Shown piece after piece: positions 1 through 5,355 of a stretch of 8,117 nucleotides of DNA. Every line of letters starts with the position of its first letter. Positions within the stretch are counted from its first letter, which is position 1. Position numbers and translations under genes: made by a program. The notes beneath the pieces were generated by a model. That model did no database searches, was not told the DNA's origin, and saw nothing but the letters and a program-made list of their open reading frames with translations. Source of the DNA: an uncultured Pseudobdellovibrionaceae bacterium (GTDB taxonomy: Bacteria > Bdellovibrionota > Bdellovibrionia > Bdellovibrionales > JAMPXM01); NCBI GenBank assembly GCA_934277865.1, contig CAKQVW010000122.1, forward strand, positions 1 to 8,117, in the 5' to 3' direction.

Positions 1-427
1 ATTCCGACTCAAGCAGTTCTCTGATACGGCGATGGAAAAGCTCATTGCTCACCCATGGCCAGGAAATGTTCGCGAGCTGCGAAATTTCATAGAGAGAATT
101 TATATTCTCACTCCGACCGACTTTGTCGACGTGCACGACTTGCGTTTTGCCGGACTCGCAGCGGTTTCTGGAGGAATTGCTGGCGGATTCAGTGGGACCG
201 GCGAGCTTGACGGGGATGTCGGCCTCGAGATGGGCGAGATAGGTGGCGCGGATGGAATCGACAACTTCCGAGAAGCCCGCGCGAAGTTCGAAAAAGAATA
301 TCTCTTGAGAAAGATCTCAGAGAACAAAGGCAATATTTCTAAGACCGCTGAGGCGATTGGTCTTGAGCGCAGCTACCTGCACCGCAAGATCAAAGGTTAC
401 GGCATCGATGTAGAGGAGATCGTCTAA
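1..427 (+). CDS. Sigma-54-dependent response regulator, NtrX/NtrC-like, C-terminal part (5' truncated)
   Basis: Only the last 141 codons are in the window; the frame is open from base 2 and an internal ATG at 32 is not the start. The visible protein begins in the AAA+ sigma-54 interaction domain, whose end is marked by the PWPGNVRELRN signature (bases 56-88). Next comes a Gly-rich linker of about 50 residues, then a Fis-type helix-turn-helix (GNISKTAEAIGLERSYLHRK, bases 332-391) preceded by the helix FREARAKFEKEYLL. This layout is that of bacterial enhancer-binding proteins that activate RNA polymerase carrying sigma-54. The FEKEYLL/GNIS/LHRKIK pattern resembles NtrX most, but the receiver domain is missing, so the exact subfamily and signal cannot be given. 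The stop abuts the proS start with no gap, suggesting cotranscription. The Gly-rich linker is odd and probably flexible. Confidence 0.9.
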   Translation, partial: FRLKQFSDTAMEKLIAHPWPGNVRELRNFIERIYILTPTDFVDVHDLRFAGLAAVSGGIAGGFSGTGELDGDVGLEMGEIGGADGIDNFREARAKFEKEYLLRKISENKGNISKTAEAIGLERSYLHRKIKGYGIDVEEIV

Positions 428-2215
428 ATGCGTTGGTCAAAATCCCACTTGTTCACGATGAAGGATGCGCCAAACGACGCGGAAATTCCTAGCCACAAGC
501 TGATGGCTCGCGCCGGTATGATAAAAAAGGTCGCACCAGGAATTTACACGTACGGAAACCTGGCGCTGCGGGCGATTCGGAAATTTGAAAATATCATTCG
601 CCAAGAGCTCGACAAACGAGGCTGCCAGGAAGTTTTGATGCCAATGGTTCACCCTGCCGAACTTTGGCAGGAAACGAATCGTTGGAAGGAAATGGGAGAC
701 GGGCTTTTGAAGTTCAAAAACCGCAATGGCCACGACTTCTGCCTCGGAGCCACCCACGAAGAGGTGATTACGGACTACGTCCGTAAGGACGTGAAATCCT
801 ACCGCGATCTTCCGGCGAACCTCTATCAGATTCAAACCAAGTATCGCGATGAAATCCGCCCACGTTTTGGCTTGATGCGTGGTCGCGAGTTCATCATGAA
901 AGACGCTTACAGCTTTGACGCCGATGAAAAAGCGGCTCTTGTGAGCTACGACCTCATGTACGATGCGTATAAGGCGATCTTCGACCGGCTTGGCTTGGAG
1001 TACCGGATCGTGGAAGCTGACGCCGGCAACATCGGCGGCAGCAAAACCAACGAGTTCCAAGTTTTAGCGGACGCTGGTGAAGACCACCTCATGGTGTGTG
1101 ACACGTGTGATTTCGCAGCCAATATCGAGGTCGCACCGGCTTTGTCGAAAGCGGAAAAAGCAAGTGCCGAAGCTCTCCCGATGGAGTCGTTCCCAACTCC
1201 AAATCTAAAGTCCATCGGTTCGCTTTCGAAATCACTTGGCATCCCTGAAAGCAAGCTCGTAAAAACGATGTTTTTCTCGGCCAACGATGGAACCGATCCG
1301 GCAAATCCCCCTAGCAAAGACCTCAAAGCAGTCGCGATTTGCTTGGCGGGCGATGATGAAGTGAATCCGGTGAAACTTAAGAACGTGCTTGGCATGTCCA
1401 ATCCGCCATTGATGCTGACCGATGAGGAAGTCAAAAAAACCACGGGCGCATGGCCGGGAAGCTGCGGGCCAGTGGGACTTTCAATTCCGGTCTACTTTGA
1501 TTCAGCGATCGAAGGTTTTCAAAACTTCATCGTCGGGGCCAATCGAGATGCGGAACATTTGAAGAACGTTAACATTGGACGCGACTTCAAGGTGACGAAG
1601 TTTGCTGATCTGCGTATGGCAAAGCCTGGTCACGCGTGCCCGAGCTGCCAAGCAGCGGGCCGCAAAGGCGTCTATAAATCCTATCGTGGGATCGAAGTCG
1701 GCCACGTTTTTTACCTAGGGACAAAGTATTCCAAGACGATGGGCGCAACCTACCTCACGCAAGAAGGACAGCCGCTTCCTATTGAAATGGGCTGCTACGG
1801 AATCGGAGTTTCGCGCACGGTGCAGGCCGCAATTGAACAATCGCATGATGCCGACGGCATTGTTTGGCCACATGGTATCACGCCATTTGATATTCACATG
1901 GTGGTGCTTGATCCGGATCAAGAGGAAGTTCGTCAATCGGCAGAAGTTCTTTACCGTGAATTGCAAACGCGCGGTCTTGACGTCTTCATGGATGATCGTG
2001 CCGAACGCCCCGGGGTAAAGTTCAAGGATGCCGATCTCTTGGGGTTCCCAATTCGCCTAAATATCGGAGGCCGCGGCCTCAAAGAGGGCATCATCGAAAT
2101 GATTCCTCGTAAGACCAAGGCTATGGAAAAAGTAAAAGCCGAAGAGGCGACGGAAAAGGTTCTTGAGCTCTTGCAGCTGATTCGATCAGGAAAGCTTCCT
2201 GGGGCAAACGCGTGA
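428..2215 (+). CDS. proS: Prolyl-tRNA synthetase, bacterial type with INS editing domain
   Basis: ProS charges tRNA-Pro with proline in the cytoplasm, using ATP. The 595-residue protein is close to the usual bacterial-type length. Class II core: motif 1 region around PGIYTYGN (37-44), motif 2 RDEIRPRFG (140-148) and following RGREFIMKD, motif 3 GCYGIGVSR (455-463). Between motifs 2 and 3 lies the YbaK-like insertion domain (about 235-395), with the LVKT lysine at 279 and GANRDAEH (370-377). In E. coli the equivalent lysine is needed to hydrolyse Ala-tRNA-Pro, so editing should be active. The anticodon-binding domain runs from about 485 to 590 (GLDVFMDDRAERPGVKF, 516-532). Cys pairs at 224/227 and 404/407 flank the insertion and may form a metal or structural site. 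The ATG lies immediately after the preceding stop, with Shine-Dalgarno GAGGAG at 413-418 inside the upstream gene, suggesting translational coupling. Confidence 0.97.
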   Translation: MRWSKSHLFTMKDAPNDAEIPSHKLMARAGMIKKVAPGIYTYGNLALRAIRKFENIIRQELDKRGCQEVLMPMVHPAELWQETNRWKEMGDGLLKFKNRNGHDFCLGATHEEVITDYVRKDVKSYRDLPANLYQIQTKYRDEIRPRFGLMRGREFIMKDAYSFDADEKAALVSYDLMYDAYKAIFDRLGLEYRIVEADAGNIGGSKTNEFQVLADAGEDHLMVCDTCDFAANIEVAPALSKAEKASAEALPMESFPTPNLKSIGSLSKSLGIPESKLVKTMFFSANDGTDPANPPSKDLKAVAICLAGDDEVNPVKLKNVLGMSNPPLMLTDEEVKKTTGAWPGSCGPVGLSIPVYFDSAIEGFQNFIVGANRDAEHLKNVNIGRDFKVTKFADLRMAKPGHACPSCQAAGRKGVYKSYRGIEVGHVFYLGTKYSKTMGATYLTQEGQPLPIEMGCYGIGVSRTVQAAIEQSHDADGIVWPHGITPFDIHMVVLDPDQEEVRQSAEVLYRELQTRGLDVFMDDRAERPGVKFKDADLLGFPIRLNIGGRGLKEGIIEMIPRKTKAMEKVKAEEATEKVLELLQLIRSGKLPGANA

Positions 2216-2925
2216 ACGCTCAACCCATGAACTCGCATGAGCCCAAGGTTTTCGTCGCGCTGGATCTCGATCTGCCACGCGAGGCGGAGGCGATCGCCGA
2301 AAACCTCTCGGGGCTTGGTCTTGGGTTTAAGCTGGGGCCTCGTCTGATGCTTCGCGAAGGCATGTCGCTTGTGCGTTCGATCGCCAAACACGGCCAAGTC
2401 TTTATTGACTGCAAGCACTTCGATATTCCGTCGACGATGGAATCGGCAGTTCGTGCGGCGTTTGAAGCTGGCGCAAGCTATTCAACGATTCATACCTTGG
2501 CGGGACCTCAGGCATTAAAGAAAATGGCGGAGGTCGAAGCCGAGCTCAGTCGTGAGCGCGCGTTTCGTGTGCTCGCAGTTACAGTTCTCACGAGCTTCTC
2601 GCAAGACTCGCTCCCAATTCATTTGAAAGACTCCAAGATTGAAAGTCTCGTCGAGGCGCTGGCGAAAGAGTCTCGAGCCAATGGGGTAAAAAGCTTTGTC
2701 TGCTCGCCTCATGAGGCGAAGAGGCTGCGCGAAGCGATACCTGATAGCTTCCTCGTAACGCCTGGTATCCGGCCTGAAGGTTCGAGCACGGGTGATCAGG
2801 TTCGTATCGAAACTCCAAAGGCCGCAAAGCTAGCTGGCAGCAGCGCGCTTGTCGTTGGTCGCCCGATCCTAGAGGCGGCTGATCGACGTGCCATGGCCGA
2901 AAAAATTCTGGCCGACTTCAATTGA
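2212..2925 (+). CDS. pyrF: Orotidine 5'-phosphate decarboxylase
   Basis: PyrF converts OMP to UMP, the last step of de novo pyrimidine synthesis, in the cytoplasm. The 237-residue product has the expected length and a TIM-barrel pattern: VALD (15-18), phosphate-end lysine K40 in GFKLG, the catalytic D-x-K-x-x-D motif as DCKHFD (D66, K68, D71) followed by IPST, the VTPGIRP loop (182-188), and the C-terminal phosphate-binding VVGRPI (214-219). The family's usual DLKFHDIPNT is slightly altered, but all catalytic residues are present. The start is taken as GTG 2212, which overlaps the proS stop (GTGA) and has GGGG at 2201-2204 as a weak ribosome site. ATG 2227 is the alternative; it has no visible Shine-Dalgarno, and the region between is not conserved family sequence. 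The overlap argues for coupling with proS. Confidence 0.95.
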   Translation: MNAQPMNSHEPKVFVALDLDLPREAEAIAENLSGLGLGFKLGPRLMLREGMSLVRSIAKHGQVFIDCKHFDIPSTMESAVRAAFEAGASYSTIHTLAGPQALKKMAEVEAELSRERAFRVLAVTVLTSFSQDSLPIHLKDSKIESLVEALAKESRANGVKSFVCSPHEAKRLREAIPDSFLVTPGIRPEGSSTGDQVRIETPKAAKLAGSSALVVGRPILEAADRRAMAEKILADFN

Positions 2926-2940
2926 AAGAGAAAGGCTCCC

Positions 2941-3987
2941 ATGTCCAAAAATAAATTCTCAAAAAGCGGTGGCTCCCAAGGCGGATCACGAGGCGGCTCG
3001 CGAACAGGCTCCGGCGGTGGAGCAAACAAGGCAAATCGGCGTGGCGGCCGACCGAGTTCCGCAGCGGGGTCACAGGCTGGCCGCTCAAAGGGCGGCTCTC
3101 AAGATCGATTTGGCGGTCGAGCGAGCAGAGCGGGTGAAGGCGCGTCGCCAATTGAGGCTTCCGAGCCACGCATGATCGTTCCGCGCCCTGGTGGCGGTGC
3201 GAGTTCCGCACCTCGTACGAAAGCGGGATCGGCCTTCATGATCTCCGGTCGCGAACGTCTTTCGCTAGGCATTCATTCGGTGCGAGAGGCAATCAAAGTT
3301 CGGCCGCACGCCATCAAGCGCCTGGGGCTTCGTGACGACTACCCACGCGCACCTCAATTAAAAGAACTTGCTGAGCTGGCTGAAGCAAATTCCATTGAGA
3401 TCCAAACACTAACGGGATCCGACCTCGATGGCATCGGTTCGGGGCACCAAGGTGTTGCAGCCGTCATCACCGAATCGCCCAAGCTAGATTTCGAAGCGTT
3501 AAAGGCTATGGAAAAGTGCGTGCTCGTCGCGTGCGATGGTCTCGAAGATCCGATGAATCTCGGTTCGATTCTGCGCTCGGCTTGGCTCTTGGGGGCGAGT
3601 GGCGTGCTACTTCCGCAAGATCGCAGCGTTTCGGTTACAACTGCGACCGTGAAAGTGGCAAGCGGCGGGGCTGAGCATGTTCCTGTTGAAATCTGCTCAA
3701 ACCTGCCTCGTGAACTCGAGCTATTTCGCGAAGCCGGCTTTTGGGTCTTTGGCCTAGCGGAAAAAGGTAAAGGCGTGCCGTGGGATTTTAAACTTCCCGA
3801 GAAAGTGATCTGGGTAGTGGGGTCGGAATCGTCAGGCCTCAGAGTTACTGTCGAGCGGGCGTGTGATGAACTCGTACGCCTTCCGCAGATCCCCGGTGGT
3901 TCAAGCTACAATGCGGCGGTGGCCACAGCCATGGCCCTTTATGAGTCCGTCAGGCAGAACGGGTTACCCGGAACGCCAAAGAATTAG
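2941..3987 (+). CDS. rlmB: TrmH/SpoU-family RNA 2'-O-ribose methyltransferase (RlmB-like) with disordered basic N-terminus
   Basis: A SAM-dependent SPOUT methyltransferase, most like RlmB, which methylates G2251 (E. coli numbering) of 23S rRNA. Residues about 107-180 form the substrate-binding domain (LGIHSVREAI; SGHQGVAAVI at 167-176). The knotted catalytic domain shows motif 1 DGLEDPMNLGSILRSA (199-214), motif 2 VVGSESSGLR (292-301) and motif 3 IPGGSSYNAAVATA (317-330), which contain the conserved Asn/Arg, Glu and Ser-x-Asn residues of the family. The first 100 or so residues are low-complexity Gly/Ser/Arg/Lys, strongly basic and surely disordered; E. coli RlmB (about 243 residues) lacks this. 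It probably adds nonspecific RNA binding. Shine-Dalgarno AAAGG at 2931-2935 sits 5 bases before ATG. It starts 15 bases after pyrF and is likely in the same operon. TrmH or another SpoU target cannot be excluded, so the symbol is provisional. Confidence 0.85.
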   Translation: MSKNKFSKSGGSQGGSRGGSRTGSGGGANKANRRGGRPSSAAGSQAGRSKGGSQDRFGGRASRAGEGASPIEASEPRMIVPRPGGGASSAPRTKAGSAFMISGRERLSLGIHSVREAIKVRPHAIKRLGLRDDYPRAPQLKELAELAEANSIEIQTLTGSDLDGIGSGHQGVAAVITESPKLDFEALKAMEKCVLVACDGLEDPMNLGSILRSAWLLGASGVLLPQDRSVSVTTATVKVASGGAEHVPVEICSNLPRELELFREAGFWVFGLAEKGKGVPWDFKLPEKVIWVVGSESSGLRVTVERACDELVRLPQIPGGSSYNAAVATAMALYESVRQNGLPGTPKN

Positions 3988-4007
3988 GCGATTTTTCGCC
4001 TGATTTT
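3986..4007 (+). terminator. Short hairpin, possible weak terminator of the proS-pyrF-rlmB operon
   Basis: AGGCGA (3986-3991), loop TTTT, TCGCCT (3996-4001), a perfect 6-bp stem, followed by GATTTTGG. It overlaps the stop codon of the methyltransferase gene. The stem is short and the T-run interrupted, so termination may be partial. Confidence 0.45.
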
Positions 4008-4027
4008 GGTCGGTTCTGGAAAAGTCT

Positions 4028-4056
4028 TTGACTCGGTTCTTGTGGAGCCCGTAAAT
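4028..4056 (+). promoter_or_regulatory. Candidate sigma-70 promoter for the tRNA cluster
   Basis: TTGACT (4028-4033, 5/6 to the -35 consensus), a 17-base spacer, then GTAAAT (4051-4056, only 3/6 to the -10 consensus). It lies after the putative terminator and about 24 bases before the first tRNA, a sensible place for a tRNA-operon promoter. The -10 is poor, so the call is tentative. Confidence 0.35.
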
Positions 4057-4079
4057 GGTGAGCCGTTCTTTTGTTCGAG

Positions 4080-4155
4080 GCTGGTTTAGCTCAATTGGTA
4101 GAGCAGCTGATTTGTAATCAGCAGGTTGCGGGTTCGAGTCCCATAACCAGCTCCA
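4080..4155 (+). tRNA. tRNA-Thr(UGU)
   Basis: A 76-base cloverleaf with encoded CCA. Acceptor GCTGGTT/AACCAGC (4080-4086/4145-4151), D-stem GCTC/GAGC, anticodon stem GCTGA/TCAGC, anticodon TGT at 4113-4115 (reads ACA, and likely other ACN codons), T-loop TTCGAGT, discriminator T. The T-stem GCGGG/CCCAT has a C-A mismatch at the 50-64 pair and a G-T wobble at 49-65; all other stems pair fully. It is first in a Thr-Tyr-Gly-Thr-tuf cluster. Confidence 0.96.
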
Positions 4156-4272
4156 TTTTTAGAAAACCGGAAACGGAATTCAAAAAAAGAGAGACCCGAG
4201 AGTCGAGCGAAGTCGATGTGTTCCGCGGATCGACAGATTGAAAGCGCAGCTTAGTAAGGGCGTAGGTTGAGC

Positions 4273-4357
4273 GGAGAGGTACCCAAGTGGCCAACGGGGG
4301 AAGACTGTAAATCTTCTGGCTCTGCCTTCGCAGGTTCGAATCCTGCCCTCTCCACCA
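4273..4357 (+). tRNA. tRNA-Tyr(GUA)
   Basis: An 85-base class II tRNA with a long variable arm and encoded CCA. Acceptor GGAGAGG/CCTCTCC, anticodon stem GAAGA/TCTTC with anticodon GTA at 4307-4309, variable arm after 4316, T-stem GCAGG/CCTGC around TTCGAAT, discriminator A. It follows tRNA-Thr(UGU) after 117 bases. Confidence 0.97.
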
Positions 4358-4439
4358 CTTTTCGGACGCTGACTCAGATCGCTTCTTCTGACTGTTTTTA
4401 TTCGCAGGCGCTATTGACGGCAAACGAGGTTTGGAACGG

Positions 4440-4516
4440 GCGGGAGTAGCTCAATTGGCTAGAGTATCAGCCTTCCAAGCTGAGGGTTGCGGGTTCGAGA
4501 CCCGTCTCCCGCTCCA
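4440..4516 (+). tRNA. tRNA-Gly(UCC)
   Basis: A 77-base cloverleaf with encoded CCA. Acceptor GCGGGAG/CTCCCGC, anticodon stem TCAGC/GCTGA, anticodon TCC at 4474-4476 (reads GGA/GGG), T-stem GCGGG/CCCGT with one wobble, T-loop TTCGAGA. Discriminator T, as is usual for bacterial tRNA-Gly. Confidence 0.97.
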
Positions 4517-4534
4517 ATTTTCTCGAATCTGTCT

Positions 4535-4550
4535 TTAGGCCCTCGCCTAA
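4535..4550 (+). other. Small perfect hairpin in the Gly-Thr tRNA spacer
   Basis: TTAGGC (4535-4540), loop CCTC, GCCTAA (4545-4550). An overlapping alternative stem TCGCC/GGCGA (4543-4547/4554-4558) is mutually exclusive with it. There is no T-run after it, so it is not a typical terminator; it may guide tRNA processing or mean nothing. Confidence 0.3.
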
Positions 4551-4576
4551 TTCGGCGACGCCTCTGAAATCTTCTC

Positions 4577-4651
4577 GCCCATGTGGCTCAGTGGTAGAGC
4601 ACGCCCTTGGTAAGGGCGAGATCGGGGGTTCGATTCTCCCCATGGGCTCCA
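4577..4651 (+). tRNA. tRNA-Thr(GGU)
   Basis: A 75-base cloverleaf with encoded CCA. Acceptor GCCCATG/CATGGGC, D-stem GCTC/GAGC, anticodon stem CGCCC/GGGCG, anticodon GGT at 4609-4611 (reads ACC/ACU), T-stem GGGGG/CTCCC with one wobble around TTCGATT, discriminator T. It is the last of the four tRNAs before tuf, matching the position of thrT in E. coli. Confidence 0.97.
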
Positions 4652-4655
4652 GTTT

Positions 4656-4715
4656 TGTCGCTTCGGCCTCCGCGCAGGCACCCTCCGCAGGAGGGCCCAC
4701 CAGCGTGCTGCTTTT
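4656..4715 (+). repeat. 60-bp direct repeat, copy 1
   Basis: It begins 5 bases after the tRNA-Thr(GGU) CCA. It matches copy 2 at 4753-4812 at 58 of 60 positions; the differences are G/A at 4666 and A/G at 4680. It contains the perfect 6-bp stem CCCTCC-GCA-GGAGGG (4681-4695) and ends in CTTTT, which forms the base of the next hairpin. Confidence 0.92.
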
Positions 4716-4743
4716 CGCGCAGGGGCGCGAAAAGATTTTCTCT
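4711..4743 (+). terminator. Strong hairpin with T-rich tail, possible terminator after the tRNA cluster
   Basis: CTTTTCGCGC (4711-4720), loop AGGG, GCGCGAAAAG (4725-4734): a perfect 10-bp stem, followed by ATTTTCTCT. The shape fits a Rho-independent terminator and the A-rich 5' and T-rich 3' flanks add pairing, but the T-run is interrupted. It would separate tRNA transcription from tuf. Confidence 0.55.
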
Positions 4744-4752
4744 ATCTGGTTA

Positions 4753-4812
4753 TGTCGCTTCGACCTCCGCGCAGGCGCCCTCCGCAGGAGGGCCCACCAG
4801 CGTGCTGCTTTT
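4753..4812 (+). repeat. 60-bp direct repeat, copy 2
   Basis: Second copy, 97 bases downstream of copy 1, with two substitutions. Its A-to-G change at 4777 extends the internal stem to 7 bp (GCCCTCC-GCA-GGAGGGC). The sequence beyond CTTTT differs from copy 1 but again makes a hairpin. Confidence 0.92.
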
Positions 4813-4831
4813 GATGCAGGAACATCGAAAG
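4808..4831 (+). other. Hairpin following repeat copy 2
   Basis: CTTTTGATG (4808-4816), loop CAGGAA, CATCGAAAG (4823-4831): 9 bp with one G-T wobble. It is in the same position relative to the repeat as the 4711-4734 hairpin, with different stem sequence but the same CTTT...AAAG base and an AGG in the loop. The tail is less T-rich, so termination is less likely. Confidence 0.55.
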
Positions 4832-4913
4832 ATCCTTTGCTGTTTCTCGAAGGGGTTTGGTGTGGCTGGAGTTGCTTAGTAGAGAGGCGTTGACGCATCG
4901 AGACGATAGGCGC

Positions 4914-4962
4914 TAGCGAAAACGCGTCTTTCTATGTCGGATTAGGTTTGCGTTTTTCGCTA
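4914..4962 (+). other. Bulged inverted repeat upstream of tuf
   Basis: TAGCGAAAACGC (4914-4925) pairs with GCGTTTTTCGCTA (4950-4962): 12 bp with one bulged T and a 24-base loop. No T-run follows on the + strand. Its role is unknown; it may be a leader RNA structure or a protein-binding site. Confidence 0.5.
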
Positions 4963-5241
4963 CTCTATGGGAACTCTCGTCATCTCACGGCGAATTTTCA
5001 TTCGGCCGCCGGGCGTTTTGCGTCTTCTGGTTTGTGCGAATTGGTTTGTGCAGATTCCATCCTTCCCTGGGTTTTTTTGAAGCCCTCGGCGTCACGAAGG
5101 TCTCTGTCATAAAGGTCTCTCGACAGATAAACAGAAGATCAAATCTGCAGTGGTGGTCGCGATAAGTCCGAGCGGGTGTTGCCGATATGGCGCGAATCCG
5201 AAAAACGGCACGAGTCGCAAAGAAGGTTGGTCGGAGTAAGT

Positions 5242-5270
5242 TTGAGAAAAACGAGTTAGAAAAATTAATT
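5242..5270 (+). promoter_or_regulatory. Weak candidate promoter for tuf
   Basis: TTGAGA (5242-5247), 17 bases, TTAATT (5265-5270), in the most AT-rich part of the gap. The -35 is good (5/6) but the -10 is poor. A start near 5277 would give tuf a leader of about 80 bases. Confidence 0.25.
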
Positions 5271-5355
5271 TAGCTTGAGTCCTGAGTGAAGCGGACATCG
5301 CTGCGCCAGAGAAAAATCAGCTAGTGTTTTTGGGCGAAGTTCCCAGGAGGAAGTA

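Larger units (their letters stand above)
4652..5355 (+). other. Long gap without a gene between tRNA-Thr(GGU) and tuf
   Basis: No convincing protein gene lies here. Short open frames on both strands lack ribosome sites and family signatures. The gap holds two 60-bp direct repeats, two hairpins following them, a bulged inverted repeat at 4914-4962, a 14-bp tandem duplication at 5029-5056 (GGTTTGTGCGAATT / GGTTTGTGCAGATT), a doubled AAGGTCTCT (5098-5106 and 5113-5121) and a weak promoter candidate at 5242-5270. In E. coli the equivalent thrT-tufB spacer is far shorter. It may be a long tuf leader, a regulatory region, or the remains of lost genes. Confidence 0.7.

Noticed and set aside
437..1060. 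Minus-strand frame of 207 codons opposite proS
   Set aside because: Shadow of proS, with no domain features.
4118..4423. Minus-strand frame with WWRGQDSNLRRQS and VMGLEPATC
   Set aside because: These peptides are the well-known mistranslation of antisense tRNA genes and appear in many spurious database entries. The frame covers tRNA-Thr and tRNA-Tyr.
4656..4831. Insertion sequence or integrative-element attachment site beside tRNA-Thr(GGU)
   Set aside because: The repeats begin after the tRNA and do not copy its 3' end. No integrase or transposase is present, and the core gene order is unbroken.
4467..4898. Minus-strand frame ending RETGLEPATLSLEG, and + frames 4591-4893 and 4607-4879
   Set aside because: They run through tRNA-Gly, tRNA-Thr and the 60-bp repeats. 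Two + frames compete over the same bases, none has a ribosome site, and the proteins match nothing recognisable.
5107..5298. 63-codon minus-strand frame in the tuf upstream gap
   Set aside because: No ribosome site, no signature, and an amino acid composition typical of random sequence.
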